Assembly: GCF_027214025.1 (NCBI RefSeq)
Contig: NZ_JAPWHB010000001.1
Coordinates: forward strand, 496,001 to 560,000
Reading direction: 5' to 3'
DNA length: 64,000 nt
From: Parahoeflea alexandrii
GTDB taxonomy: Bacteria; Pseudomonadota; Alphaproteobacteria; Rhizobiales; Rhizobiaceae
Below are positions 25,359 through 35,109 of this stretch, piece by piece. Below the pieces are notes generated by a model. It had not been told where the DNA came from. It made no database searches and saw only the letters and a program-made list of their open reading frames with translations. Position 1 is the first letter of the stretch, and the number at the start of each line of letters is the position of its first letter. Position numbers and translations under genes: made by a program.

Positions 25359-25450
25359 CACGCGCGTTGAGACCGGGTCAGGCAGGCAATCCGTCTCCTG
25401 CCCGGGTTATTGATCGGACGCGGCCGGCAGGCCGTGCTCGCCGCTTCGCG

Positions 25451-26332
25451 TCAGGCTTTTGGAACCAGCACGAAATCGTGCACCACTTCGTAATAGGGTC
25501 CCTCCATCCCGGCAGCCGCGATCCGGTCGGTATCCTCCACCCATTCGAAGGTGGCGAGAAGACTTTGCTTCACCCCGAAGACCGCGTCGGAATTGATGTA
25601 GGGATCATCGGGATCGAAAATGTGCGTCACCAGCGTCTCATAACCCTCCGCTTCGAGGATGTAGTGCAGATGGGCCGGCCTGTAGGGATGGCGGCCGAGC
25701 TTTCGCAGAAGCTGCCCGACCGGTCCATCGTCCGGGATCGGGTAGTATTTCGGCTTCACCCCCTTGAAGTGGTATGCGCCCTCCGGACCGGTGCGGAATA
25801 CACCGCGCAGGTTGAAGTCGGGCTGGATGCCTTTCTGCTGGACATCGTAGAAGCCCTCGTCATTGGCCTGCCAGACATCGATCTTGGCGTGATCGATGGG
25901 CTTGCCGTCGGTGCCCAGAATGTGCCCCTTGACCAGCATCGGATCGCCCTTCTGGTCGAGGCAGATGTTGGCGCCCATCGGCAGTTCGGGCGCATCGGCG
26001 ACATGAAACGGTCCGAGCACGGTGGATTCGGAGGCGCCCGAAGGCTTGCGGTTGTTGATGGCGTCGACCAGCATCGAGACGCCCAGGATGTCGGACAGCA
26101 GGATGTATTCCTGCCGCCAGTCGTTGCACATCTGGCCTGTTTTGGTGAGGAACATGATCGCCTCGAACCATTCCTCCTGGGTCGGCTCGATTTCCTTGAC
26201 CGCGGCATGCAGATGCCTTGTGATCACCGCCATGACCTCGGCCAGGCGCTGGTCGCCGGCCTTGGCGTTGCGGCTGATCACCACGTCGGCGGAGTTTTCT
26301 TCCGTGAAGAAGCCCTGTTCGTGCGTTTCCAT
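25451..26332 (-). CDS. Intradiol ring-cleavage dioxygenase, hydroxyquinol 1,2-dioxygenase type
   Basis: This 293-residue protein matches catechol/hydroxyquinol 1,2-dioxygenases. It has an N-terminal helical dimerisation domain (residues about 20-100), the STVLGPFHVADAP junction, and iron ligands from PKYYPIPDDGPVG (Tyr) and HPYRPAHLHY (Tyr, His, His). GPFH in place of GPFY is, to my knowledge, typical of the hydroxyquinol group. The product would be maleylacetate, and a maleylacetate reductase is encoded in the same operon. The ATG at 26332 has the better-spaced GAGGGG; another ATG at 26338 is possible. It is the last gene of the operon. Confidence 0.88.
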   Translation of the reverse strand: METHEQGFFTEENSADVVISRNAKAGDQRLAEVMAVITRHLHAAVKEIEPTQEEWFEAIMFLTKTGQMCNDWRQEYILLSDILGVSMLVDAINNRKPSGASESTVLGPFHVADAPELPMGANICLDQKGDPMLVKGHILGTDGKPIDHAKIDVWQANDEGFYDVQQKGIQPDFNLRGVFRTGPEGAYHFKGVKPKYYPIPDDGPVGQLLRKLGRHPYRPAHLHYILEAEGYETLVTHIFDPDDPYINSDAVFGVKQSLLATFEWVEDTDRIAAAGMEGPYYEVVHDFVLVPKA

Positions 26333-26343
26333 GATCATTCCCC

Positions 26344-28128
26344 TCACTGCGCCGCCCGGAGCGTGGCCGCCGCATCCCGATGCAGGACCGCGGTCAGCAC
26401 CCGCATCAGATCGGCCTCGGGGTTGTCGGACAACTCCTCCGCGCGCCAGGCGACGTGCTGATCGGGACGGACCAGCACGCAGCCGCTTTCTGCGACTTCC
26501 CGCGCCCGGGCCCAATCGCCGTGATGGTCGACTATGTCGCGGCGCGGCCCGATGACGTGGACCGCCAGCTCAAGCCGCATCGACGACGCCACCTTCCCGG
26601 CCGCCCTGGCCCAGGCCTCGCCGCTGATCCCGGTCAGGATGGTGAACCGGCCACGGCCGACCAGGTCCAGCGTCGAATGCCTGCCGCCGTCGCGGTCATA
26701 GACCCAGGCGTGCGGGATGCGGGCGCCGGGCCATGTGGTGGGCTGGTAATGCAACTCGGCATCGAGTTCGTAGGCCGGCTCCATCTGTCCGTCGGTAACG
26801 ACCGCGCCGGACTTGTAGCGCTGGTTCATCTCGACGCCGTGGGCATCGAATTCGTATTTCTTGAAGGCGATGGCCTCGCGGATCGCCGTACGCTGCCGCT
26901 CGGCATCGGCGCCAGCGTCGCAGCGCTTGTCCATGTTGGCCTGCATGACCTCGGGGTCGGTCGATTCCGTCAGCCCCAGAGCCTCGAAGATCGGTCCGAA
27001 CTCGCCGATCGACTGGTTGGCGCGGGTGACGATCTGTTTCGCCACGGGCGCCCGCTCCTTGCTGTAGGTGTCGAGCAGGCCCTCGCCTGCCTGGCCCTTG
27101 AGCACGGCCGCCAGTTTCCAGGCCAGGTTGAAGCTGTCCTGGATCGAGGTGTTGGAGCCAAGCCCGTTCGACGGCGGGTGCCGGTGGGCGGCGTCGCCCA
27201 TGATGAAGACGCGGCCTGACTGCATGTGGGTGGCGTACATGTTGTTGACCGTCCAGGTCGACACCGAAGTGATTTCCGGCTCCAGCGACTGGTCGCCGAC
27301 CAGATCGCGCACGACCTTGCTGGCAAAGGCGTTGTCGACCACCGGCTCGGGGCCGTTGATGTCGTAGCCCCAGACGATCAGCCATTCGTTCCAGGGGCGC
27401 ACCATGCGCACCAGGCCCATGCCGATGCCGCCGACATCGGCGCCGGGCTGGACGACCCAGTAGAGCACCGAAGGACGGTGGGCGACATATTTGCTCAGGT
27501 CCGCCTTGAAGATGATATTCATCGAGCCGCCGACGCCCATCTGGCCCTCGAATGGCAGCTTTTCCAGTTCGGCTACCTTCGAATTGCCGCCATCGGCGCC
27601 GATGAGATATTTCGACCTTATGGTCACCTGCTTGCCGGTCAGGCGGTCGAGACAGGTGGTGGTCACGCCATCGGCATCCTGCACGTGGCTGAGATACTCC
27701 GTCGACATCCGGGCTTGCGTGCCGCGCGAACAGGCTGTCTTGAACAGCAGCGGCTCCATGAAGGTTTGCGGCAGGTCGTTCATCATCGTCGGCGAGGACA
27801 ACAGGTGCTCGGCCTTCGACAGCGGATGGTTGCCCCAGCTCTTCATCCGGCCGATCTCCTCGCCGGCCAGGCTTTCGCAAAACACGTTCTCCCCCATCAG
27901 GTCCTGGTGCGAGCAGAACAGATAGGCCTCGTCCTCGACCTCCCTGCCGAGGTCCCGCAGCACTTCCATGGTGCGCTGGTTGGTGATGTGGGCGCGCGGC
28001 GTGTTGGCGAGCCACCGGTAGCGGTTGACCGCCATGTTCTCGATGCCATAGGTCGACAGAAGCGCTGCCGTCGCCGATCCGGCGGGGCCGGTGCCGATGA
28101 TCAGGACGTCGGTTTCGATATCAGCCAT
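26344..28128 (-). CDS. FAD-dependent phenol/resorcinol-type monooxygenase (TfdB-like)
   Basis: This 594-residue class A flavin hydroxylase has GTGPAGSATAALL (FAD, residues about 12-24), the DG motif YLIGADGGNS and the GD motif FIMGDAAHRHPPSNGLGSN. The C-terminus has the thioredoxin-like tail of phenol hydroxylases. A GMGLVRMVRPWNEW stretch resembles 2,4-dichlorophenol 6-monooxygenase and resorcinol hydroxylases. It should add a hydroxyl group to a dihydroxylated aromatic to give hydroxyquinol, the substrate of the adjacent dioxygenase (12 bases away). The true aromatic substrate cannot be fixed from sequence. Resorcinol is a reasonable first guess. Confidence 0.87.
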   Translation of the reverse strand: MADIETDVLIIGTGPAGSATAALLSTYGIENMAVNRYRWLANTPRAHITNQRTMEVLRDLGREVEDEAYLFCSHQDLMGENVFCESLAGEEIGRMKSWGNHPLSKAEHLLSSPTMMNDLPQTFMEPLLFKTACSRGTQARMSTEYLSHVQDADGVTTTCLDRLTGKQVTIRSKYLIGADGGNSKVAELEKLPFEGQMGVGGSMNIIFKADLSKYVAHRPSVLYWVVQPGADVGGIGMGLVRMVRPWNEWLIVWGYDINGPEPVVDNAFASKVVRDLVGDQSLEPEITSVSTWTVNNMYATHMQSGRVFIMGDAAHRHPPSNGLGSNTSIQDSFNLAWKLAAVLKGQAGEGLLDTYSKERAPVAKQIVTRANQSIGEFGPIFEALGLTESTDPEVMQANMDKRCDAGADAERQRTAIREAIAFKKYEFDAHGVEMNQRYKSGAVVTDGQMEPAYELDAELHYQPTTWPGARIPHAWVYDRDGGRHSTLDLVGRGRFTILTGISGEAWARAAGKVASSMRLELAVHVIGPRRDIVDHHGDWARAREVAESGCVLVRPDQHVAWRAEELSDNPEADLMRVLTAVLHRDAAATLRAAQ

Positions 28129-28131
28129 GAT

Positions 28132-29232
28132 CTATTCCTCCTTCGATGATGATGATGTGGCGGACAGGCGCCCGCCGGAGATACCCCCGCCAATCAGGCG
28201 TCGGCGCACCGGAAAAAGCTCGATGCCCGTGCGATCGGAAAACAGCCCCCACAGCCCGCGCGGTGCAAACAGCATGATGGCGACTCCGATGGCGCCGAGC
28301 GCCATCAGGTACCAGCTGCCATAGTCGGCCAGCAGCGACTGCAGGATGAAGAACACCAGCACGCCCAGGATCGGCCCTTCGATGGTGCCGATGCCGCCGA
28401 TGACGACGATGAAGATCACATAGGCGGTCCAGTCCTGCAGCGAGAACGCAGCGTCCGGCGAGATCCGCGCCTTCTGCAGATAGATCAGCCCGCCGGCGAG
28501 CCCGGTGCCGAAGGCCGAGACCAGGAACACAAGCCACTTCATCCGCACGGCATCGACACCGACGGATTTGGCCGCCTCGATGTTGTCGCGCACTGCGGCC
28601 AGTCCGAGCCCGCGCTTGGTCCTGAGCAGCCAATAGATCCCGGCGATGGTGGCAACCGCCAGAAACACCGCCAGCCAGTAGGCGAGAATGTCGCGCGCGG
28701 CCGCACTCTTGACGTCAAACAGTGTCTCGATCGCTCCGGTGAACCACATGTCGCTGGTGGCCGATCTTGGCAGCGAGGTGCCGGTGCCGCCGCCGACCTG
28801 CTTCCATTGCGCCACCAGGAGCCGCACGACCTCGGCGATCACCCAGGTGCCGATGGCGAAGTAGGCGCCCTGCAGGCGGAAGGCGAAGAACGCGGTGGGG
28901 ATTGCGAGCACCAGGGCGGCGATGCCTCCGATCAGGATCGAGGCAACCGGATCGAACCCGAGCAGAATGACGACCCCGAACATGGCATAGGCGCCGATGC
29001 CGACAAAGGCCTGCTGGCCGACCGAGACAAGTCCGCCATAGCCCGCGAGCAGGTTCCAGAACTGGGCCAGCACCAGCATGGTGAGGATGAAGAACATATC
29101 CTGGATCAGGCTGCGCGAGGCGAATGCCGGCAGGGCCAGCGCCAGAACGACGAGCGCCAGGGCGACGATTGCCGAGATCGAGGAGGCCCGGGTGCGGGTC
29201 TGGACCGAATAGTCTGTAGGCAGCTCGCTCAT
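28132..29232 (-). CDS. ABC transporter permease (LivM), aromatic operon
   Basis: This 366-residue membrane protein has about nine segments, LAGYGGLVSVGQQAFVGIGAY and the loop GLAAVRDNIEAAKSVGVD. I chose the ATG at 29232, two bases after the livH stop; a longer in-frame extension would lie within livH. Unlike the LivM at 18703, it has a Ser/Arg-rich C-terminal tail of about 20 residues ending SSSSKEE. Confidence 0.9.
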   Translation of the reverse strand: MSELPTDYSVQTRTRASSISAIVALALVVLALALPAFASRSLIQDMFFILTMLVLAQFWNLLAGYGGLVSVGQQAFVGIGAYAMFGVVILLGFDPVASILIGGIAALVLAIPTAFFAFRLQGAYFAIGTWVIAEVVRLLVAQWKQVGGGTGTSLPRSATSDMWFTGAIETLFDVKSAAARDILAYWLAVFLAVATIAGIYWLLRTKRGLGLAAVRDNIEAAKSVGVDAVRMKWLVFLVSAFGTGLAGGLIYLQKARISPDAAFSLQDWTAYVIFIVVIGGIGTIEGPILGVLVFFILQSLLADYGSWYLMALGAIGVAIMLFAPRGLWGLFSDRTGIELFPVRRRLIGGGISGGRLSATSSSSKEE

Positions 29233-29234
29233 GG

Positions 29235-30098
29235 TCAGTCCACCGCTCTCGGGAACAGGCCGCGTGGGCGCAGCAGCAGCACGACCAGGAAGGCCATGTG
29301 CCCGGCCAGGATCTGCCATTCGGGATTGATCGCAGCACCCACGGTCTGGGCGACGCCGATGATGACGCCGCCGGCGAGCGTGCCCCACAACGAACCGAGC
29401 CCGCCGATGATGACCGCCTCGAAGGCATAGATCAGGCGCGCCGGGCCGATGCTCGGATCGAAGTTCGAACGCATGCCGAGATAGAGTGCGGCGATGGTGA
29501 CGATGATCATCGCGATTCCGGTCGCCTTGGCGAAGATGCCGGCGGGCTTGATGCCCATCAGGCTCGCAGTCGTCGGGTCATCGGAGGTCGCGCGAAAGGC
29601 CCGGCCGAGCGAGGTGCGGTAGAACAGCTGGTTGAGCCCGATGATGACGACAAGCGCCGAGGCAAAGGTCAACAGCGGCATGACGCCCAGGTTCAGTCCG
29701 GCGATTTCGACCGATGCGCTGGAAAGCGGGCCGGACTGGATGCGCTGGCTGTCGGCTGAAAAGCCTTCGAGAAGCGCATTCTGCAACACCACGGACAAGC
29801 CGAAGGTCACCAGCAGCGGCGGCAGGATGTCATCGCCCAGCACCCGGTTGAGCATGAATTTCTGCAATCCGTAGCCGAGCGCGAACATGAAGGGCATGGC
29901 GACGGCGGCGGCAACGAAGGGTGACAGCCCGGTCAGCGTTACCAGCAGCAGGATGAGATAGGCGCCGAGCACGATCAGGTCGCCATGGGCGAGATTGACC
30001 AGCCGCATGATGCCGAACACCAGCGACAAGCCGGCGGCGAACAGCGCATAAAGCCCGCCCAGCAGGATCCCCTGGATGATGGTATCGACCCAGATCAT
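29235..30098 (-). CDS. ABC transporter permease (LivH), aromatic operon
   Basis: This 287-residue protein shows FGIMRLVNLAHGDLIVLGAY and the loop FRATSDDPTTASLMGIKP. The ATG at 30098 overlaps the livF stop as ATGA and is the natural start. It pairs with the LivM-type permease just downstream to form the channel for the substrate of the hydroxyquinol pathway. Confidence 0.91.
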   Translation of the reverse strand: MIWVDTIIQGILLGGLYALFAAGLSLVFGIMRLVNLAHGDLIVLGAYLILLLVTLTGLSPFVAAAVAMPFMFALGYGLQKFMLNRVLGDDILPPLLVTFGLSVVLQNALLEGFSADSQRIQSGPLSSASVEIAGLNLGVMPLLTFASALVVIIGLNQLFYRTSLGRAFRATSDDPTTASLMGIKPAGIFAKATGIAMIIVTIAALYLGMRSNFDPSIGPARLIYAFEAVIIGGLGSLWGTLAGGVIIGVAQTVGAAINPEWQILAGHMAFLVVLLLRPRGLFPRAVD

Positions 30099-30801
30099 GC
30101 GGCGGCTCCGAAATAGGCGTTGTGGATCGCCTCGCGGCTGAGATCGGAGGGCCGGCCGGACAGGGTGATCCGGCCTTCCATCATGCAATAGACCCGGTCG
30201 GCGACAGCCATCGCCTGCCCGATATCCTGCTCGACCACGATCATCGAGGCTCCGGATGCCCGGATCTTCGGAACCGCCTTGTAGATGTCCTTGATGATCA
30301 CCGGCGCCAGCCCGAGCGAGATCTCGTCGCAGAGCAAGACCCGCGGGTTGCTCATCAGCGCACGGCCGATGGCGACCATCTGCTGCTGCCCGCCTGAAAG
30401 CGCGGTGCCCGGATTGTTGCGGCGTTCCTTGAGCACGGGGAACAGCTCGTAAACGGTCTCGAGCGACCAGTAACCGCCGGTCTGGCGGCCGTAGGCGCCG
30501 ATCTGCAGGTTCTCCTCGACGCTCAATGACGGAAACAGCTTGCGGCCTTCCGGCACCATGGCGATACCCATGGCCATGATTTCGTCGGCCGGCCTGCCGC
30601 CAATGGCGCGGTCCTCGAAGCGGATGCTGTCGACCGGATTGGTCAGCACCCCGGCGATCGAGCGCATCAGCGTTGTCTTGCCGGCGCCGTTGGAGCCGAT
30701 GATGGCGATGGTCTCGCCTTCATCGAGCACCAGGTCTACCCCGAACAGCGCCTGGAAATCCCCGTACCGCGCCGTCAGGCCGCGGGTCTCGAGCAGCGCC
30801 G

Positions 30802-30805
<4 letters not shown>
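30095..30805 (-). CDS. ABC transporter ATPase (LivF), aromatic operon
   Basis: This 236-residue ATPase has Walker A GSNGAGKTT, signature LSGGQQQMVAIGRALM, Walker B VLLCDEISLGLAP and VVEQD. The start at 30805 overlaps the livG stop as ATGA. In contrast to the other transporter's LivF (15736-17916), it carries no extra domain. Confidence 0.92.
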
Positions 30806-31521
<716 letters not shown>

Positions 31522-31550
31522 TTGAACCGCTGCTTGTATGGGAAAGGAAC

Positions 31551-31582
31551 GCTGGCCCGGGCGGCATATTGCCCAGGCCAGC
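31551..31582 (-). terminator. Stem-loop after the second binding-protein gene
   Basis: Bases 31551-31562 and 31571-31582 pair over 12 positions with a single mismatch (GCTGGCCCGGGC against GCCCAGGCCAGC), closing an eight-base loop. It starts 12 bases after the binding-protein stop. No T-run follows, so it is better read as an mRNA-stabilising or attenuating element that keeps binding-protein levels above those of the permeases. Confidence 0.55.
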
Positions 31583-31593
31583 CGGTATCGGGG

Positions 31594-32868
31594 TCAGACG
31601 ATCGGCTGCATCGTGCCGCCGGTCGGGATCGACGGCTGATCGGAGTTGTCGACAATGACAAGATCGTAGCCGCCGCCGTCTTTCAGCCGCCACTGGCCGC
31701 CGACCAGCGGGGTCTTGCAGATGTTCTTGGCGGCAAACGGCGGCAGACCCTTGCCGTCAAAGGCGATCGGTCCGACGATGGTTGCGAGGTTCGAGGCGGC
31801 GATGGCTTGCGCCACCGCGTCGCTGTCGCCGGCGTCGCTGACCCGGCCCATGACGTCGGTCGCAAGCTCGAACAGCGCATGGACAAAGCCGATCGGCTGG
31901 GTCCACTGCTTGCCGGTGGCTTCGGAATAGGCAGCGGCCACCTCACCCGCAGTCAGGCCGTTGAGCGACGACTTGAACGGATGGCTTGGCGACCACCACA
32001 CTTCCGAGGACAGGTTGTTGCCGGCATCACCCAGCGCCTCGACGGCCTGCGGGAACAAGATCGCCTTGCCGATGGAAGCGGCCTTTGGCGTGAACCCCTG
32101 CTGCTTGGCCTGGTTCCAGAAGGTGGTGAAATCCGGCGGGATGGGAACGCCGGTGACGATCTCGACGTTGCCCTGCTTGAAGGCATTGATCTGGGCCGAG
32201 AAATCGTCGGTCAGGTTCTGGTAGCGGCCCGGATCGACAAGGCCATAGCCGAGCTTGTCGAGCACCGGCGGGAATCCGACATTGGGATCGCCCCAGGCAT
32301 TGCCGTCGCCGTCATTGGGGAACAGGCCACCGACCTGCTTGTTGGTTTCGAGCTGGCCCCACATGGCGGTGAACACCGAAATCACGTCCTCCAGACCCCA
32401 GAAGAAGTGATAGGCATAGTCAAACGGTTGCCAGCTGTCAGGCGCGCCCGGATTGCCCTGCTGGCCGATGAACCAGGGCTGCCATGGCGCAACCGTCGAG
32501 ATCACCGGAATGCCCTCGGCCTCCGCGGTTGTCGCGACCGGGTTGGTGGTTTCCGGCGTCGAGGCGACCAGGATCATGTCGACTTCGTCATCGACGATCA
32601 GTTCCTTGGCCACTTCAGCCGCGCGGTTCGGGTTGGACTGGCTGTCCTTGACGATCACCTCGAAATTTTTGGCAACCTCCGAGGCGCTGAAATTGGACAG
32701 GATGAAATTGTCAGCCTCGGCAAAGGCCGCAAGCGGTCCGGATTGCGGGCTGACATAGCCCAGCTTGATCCTGGCGCCCTGCGCGATGGCGGGTGCGGCC
32801 AAGCCTCCGGCTGCGAGCGTCAACCCGGTTGCGGCGGTCGTCTTCAGAAGTGTACGGCGAGTAATCAT
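31594..32868 (-). CDS. ABC transporter substrate-binding protein with Tat-type signal
   Basis: This 424-residue Peripla_BP_6 protein begins MITRRTLLKTTAATGLTLAA, which has the twin-arginine pattern R-R-x-L-L-K followed by a hydrophobic run and the cleavage region APAIAQG. The mature part opens RIKLGYVSPQSGPLAAF. An aromatic-rich loop, STVAPWQPWFIGQQG, and several Trp residues (WGLED, VWWSP) may favour an aromatic ligand; this is an inference. GGGAGGAA precedes the ATG. It follows the maleylacetate reductase gene in the operon, 37 bases apart. Confidence 0.9.
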   Translation of the reverse strand: MITRRTLLKTTAATGLTLAAGGLAAPAIAQGARIKLGYVSPQSGPLAAFAEADNFILSNFSASEVAKNFEVIVKDSQSNPNRAAEVAKELIVDDEVDMILVASTPETTNPVATTAEAEGIPVISTVAPWQPWFIGQQGNPGAPDSWQPFDYAYHFFWGLEDVISVFTAMWGQLETNKQVGGLFPNDGDGNAWGDPNVGFPPVLDKLGYGLVDPGRYQNLTDDFSAQINAFKQGNVEIVTGVPIPPDFTTFWNQAKQQGFTPKAASIGKAILFPQAVEALGDAGNNLSSEVWWSPSHPFKSSLNGLTAGEVAAAYSEATGKQWTQPIGFVHALFELATDVMGRVSDAGDSDAVAQAIAASNLATIVGPIAFDGKGLPPFAAKNICKTPLVGGQWRLKDGGGYDLVIVDNSDQPSIPTGGTMQPIV

Positions 32869-32905
32869 GGCTTCCTCCCAATGATTGATGACAAAGGTTC
32901 GTTCC

Positions 32906-33979
32906 CTATGCGGCCGGCGGGTCTCCAGCCCAGGCGGCCAGCAACAGCTCATCGATTGCCGGTCCGGTAACCGGGTGCGGGTTCCAGTAGGGTTTGCGCG
33001 TGGCAAGATCCGCGGCCCTGGAAATGTCGTCGCGCTTGAGCCCCAGGTCTCGAAGGGCCAAAGGCGCGCCCATGGAGCTGGCAAAGTCAAACAGCGCCCG
33101 ACCGGGCTCGGATCCGCCGAAAATCTCGGCCACCGGCGCCAGCTGATCCGGCACCGCGCGCGCGTTGAAGGCGATCGCATGCGGCAGAATGATTGCATGG
33201 GTTTCGGCATGCGGCAAATCGAAGGCTCCGCCCAGCGTGTGGCAAAGCTTGTGATGCAGGGCCATGCCGACCTGTCCGAGCACGGTGCCGCAGAGCCAGG
33301 CGCCGTAGAGGGTTTCGCCGCGGGCGTCGAGATCCTGCGGATTTTCGATCACCCTCGGCAGCGCCGCGGCAAAGGCCCTCAGTCCCTCGATGGCAAGCAT
33401 GGTCGACATCGGGTTGCGGTTTTCGGCGTAGAGCGCTTCCGCCGCATGGGCCATGGCGTTGAGCGCGCTGGTCACAGTCATGTCCACTGGCAGCGTGCGC
33501 ACCAACTCGGCGTCATAGAGAATGACTTCGGGCTGGACTTTCGGGTCGGTCAAGGTGGTTTTCACGCCGTTTTCGGTCTGCCCCAGAATCCACGTCGCCT
33601 CGCTGCCGGCATAGGTGGTCGGAATGACGATCTGGGGAAGATCGGTCCGATAGGCAATGGCCTTGCCGAGGCCGGTGGTAGAACCACCGCCAAGCGCAAC
33701 AAGGCAATCGGCGTTAACGGAGCGCGCATGCTCCATTGCCTCTTCGGTGACGGCGACCGGCGTGTGCATGGCAGCGCGGGTGAAAACGCCTGCCGCCAAC
33801 CCTTTCAGGTCGGCTGCAAGCTGCATGGCGCCGTCGGCTTGCGGCGGTGTCGACAGAATCAGCGCACGATGGCAGCCCATGCGACCGATCTCGTCGGCAA
33901 GTTTGTGACGGACGCCAGCGCCGAATCGGACACGGACCGCGGCACTCCGGGCGTCAAAACTGGCCTGAAAAAACGACAT
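32906..33979 (-). CDS. Maleylacetate reductase
   Basis: This 357-residue iron-alcohol-dehydrogenase-like protein fits maleylacetate reductase. It has ALGGGSTTGLGKAIAYRT (NAD site), IPTTYAGSEAT, SALNAMAHAAEALYA, and GMALHHKLCHTLGGAFDLPHAETHA with the His residues that take the place of iron ligands. The enzyme reduces maleylacetate to 3-oxoadipate with NAD(P)H, the step after hydroxyquinol cleavage. GAGGAGG ends three bases before the ATG at 33979, which supports this start over one 87 bases further upstream. It is the first gene of the operon, facing the LysR gene. Confidence 0.92.
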   Translation of the reverse strand: MSFFQASFDARSAAVRVRFGAGVRHKLADEIGRMGCHRALILSTPPQADGAMQLAADLKGLAAGVFTRAAMHTPVAVTEEAMEHARSVNADCLVALGGGSTTGLGKAIAYRTDLPQIVIPTTYAGSEATWILGQTENGVKTTLTDPKVQPEVILYDAELVRTLPVDMTVTSALNAMAHAAEALYAENRNPMSTMLAIEGLRAFAAALPRVIENPQDLDARGETLYGAWLCGTVLGQVGMALHHKLCHTLGGAFDLPHAETHAIILPHAIAFNARAVPDQLAPVAEIFGGSEPGRALFDFASSMGAPLALRDLGLKRDDISRAADLATRKPYWNPHPVTGPAIDELLLAAWAGDPPAA

Positions 33980-34057
33980 CGAACCTCCTCGCACCCGCCG
34001 GCCGTCTCCTCTGGGCCGTGGGCTCTGGGATGGTTCTATCACGCCATGATGGGTATC

Positions 34058-34084
34058 TTGATCCAATTGCTGCGAGATTATATA
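34058..34084. promoter_or_regulatory. Overlapping divergent promoters, LysR gene / hydroxyquinol operon
   Basis: On the minus strand a perfect TATAAT lies at 34077-34082, about 100 bases before the operon's first ATG. The -35 position holds nothing like TTGACA, which fits an activator-dependent promoter. On the plus strand TTGATC (34058-34063) precedes TATATA (34079-34084) by 15 bases. That would start a transcript almost at the LysR ATG. The two signals overlap, so the regulator could control itself and the operon from one site. Confidence 0.4.
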
Positions 34085-34094
34085 CCTTCGAGTT

Positions 34095-35045
34095 ATGAAG
34101 ATAGACTCGCGTCACCTGGAGATCATCGCAGCCATTGTCGACAATGGCGGTCTCACCGAGGGGGCCGAGGCGCTGGGGAAGTCCCAGCCAAGCGTTTCGC
34201 GCACTGTCGCCATGCTTGAGGCCCGCATCGGCGCACGGCTGTTCGAGAAGAACCGGCGACCGCTTCAACCCACCGATCTTTGCCAGGCGCTGGCGGTAGA
34301 GGGCCGCAAGGTGCTTGCCGCCAATCAGACCGCTTCCGCCCTGGTCAAGCGGTATGTCGACGGGAAGTCCGGCGTGGTGCGGGTTGGCGGAACGCCGTTT
34401 TTCATGGACGGCGTCATTTCCGGCATGATCGCCGAGTTCCAGCGTGCCTATCCCGAAATCCGGATCGAGCAATCCTACGCCTACGCCGCCGACCTTTCGC
34501 GGCAGCTCAACAGCAATGCGCTCGATGTCGCCATCTGCCCGATGGATCCGGGTGCCCTGCCCGAGACCCTTGAATTTTCTGCCTTGCTTGACGGGCGCAA
34601 CGTGATTGCCTGTTCCCCCACCCATCCGCTGGCCGGCAAGCCTTCGCTGCGCCTGTCGGAGATCGCGCCCTATCCTTGGATTGCACCACCGGTTGAAAGC
34701 CCGTTGTATCAGGATCTGCGCAGCATTCTGGCGGGTATCGGCATGACCGATTTCAAGGTGAGTTTCTCAGGCGGAACGCTGGCCTCGATTCTCAACATCC
34801 TGACCCGCTCGGATGCGTTGACCGTTCTGCCCTACTCCGTGGTCTTCATGCTGCGCCGTCAACAGGCGCTTGCGGCGCTGCCGATCCGGATCAACCATCC
34901 GGAGCGGAGCCTGGGCCAGATGTGGAACCCGCTGCAAAACGACCGCCCGTCCGTCAGGCGGTTCCGCCGCTTCATCGATGCGGAATTTTCCAACCTGCGC
35001 ACAACGATCATGAAGCATGAGCAGAACACCCTGTGGCGGCGCTAG
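34095..35045 (+). CDS. LysR-family transcriptional regulator
   Basis: This 316-residue protein has an N-terminal winged helix-turn-helix (ALGKSQPSVSRTVAMLEARIGARLFEKN, about residues 27-54) and a LysR substrate-binding domain. It is divergent from the hydroxyquinol operon, the usual place for an operon-specific activator. The inducer is probably a pathway intermediate. No clear ribosome-binding site precedes the ATG, so a very short leader is possible. A small inverted repeat (AGCCTTG / CAAGGCT, 35044-35064) lies right at its stop codon. Confidence 0.9.
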   Translation: MKIDSRHLEIIAAIVDNGGLTEGAEALGKSQPSVSRTVAMLEARIGARLFEKNRRPLQPTDLCQALAVEGRKVLAANQTASALVKRYVDGKSGVVRVGGTPFFMDGVISGMIAEFQRAYPEIRIEQSYAYAADLSRQLNSNALDVAICPMDPGALPETLEFSALLDGRNVIACSPTHPLAGKPSLRLSEIAPYPWIAPPVESPLYQDLRSILAGIGMTDFKVSFSGGTLASILNILTRSDALTVLPYSVVFMLRRQQALAALPIRINHPERSLGQMWNPLQNDRPSVRRFRRFIDAEFSNLRTTIMKHEQNTLWRR

Positions 35046-35109
35046 CCTTGGCAAAGGCAAGGCTGGCGGATCAGACGACTTACCGTGCTGCGAGCCGGGT
35101 GCCGCAGGT

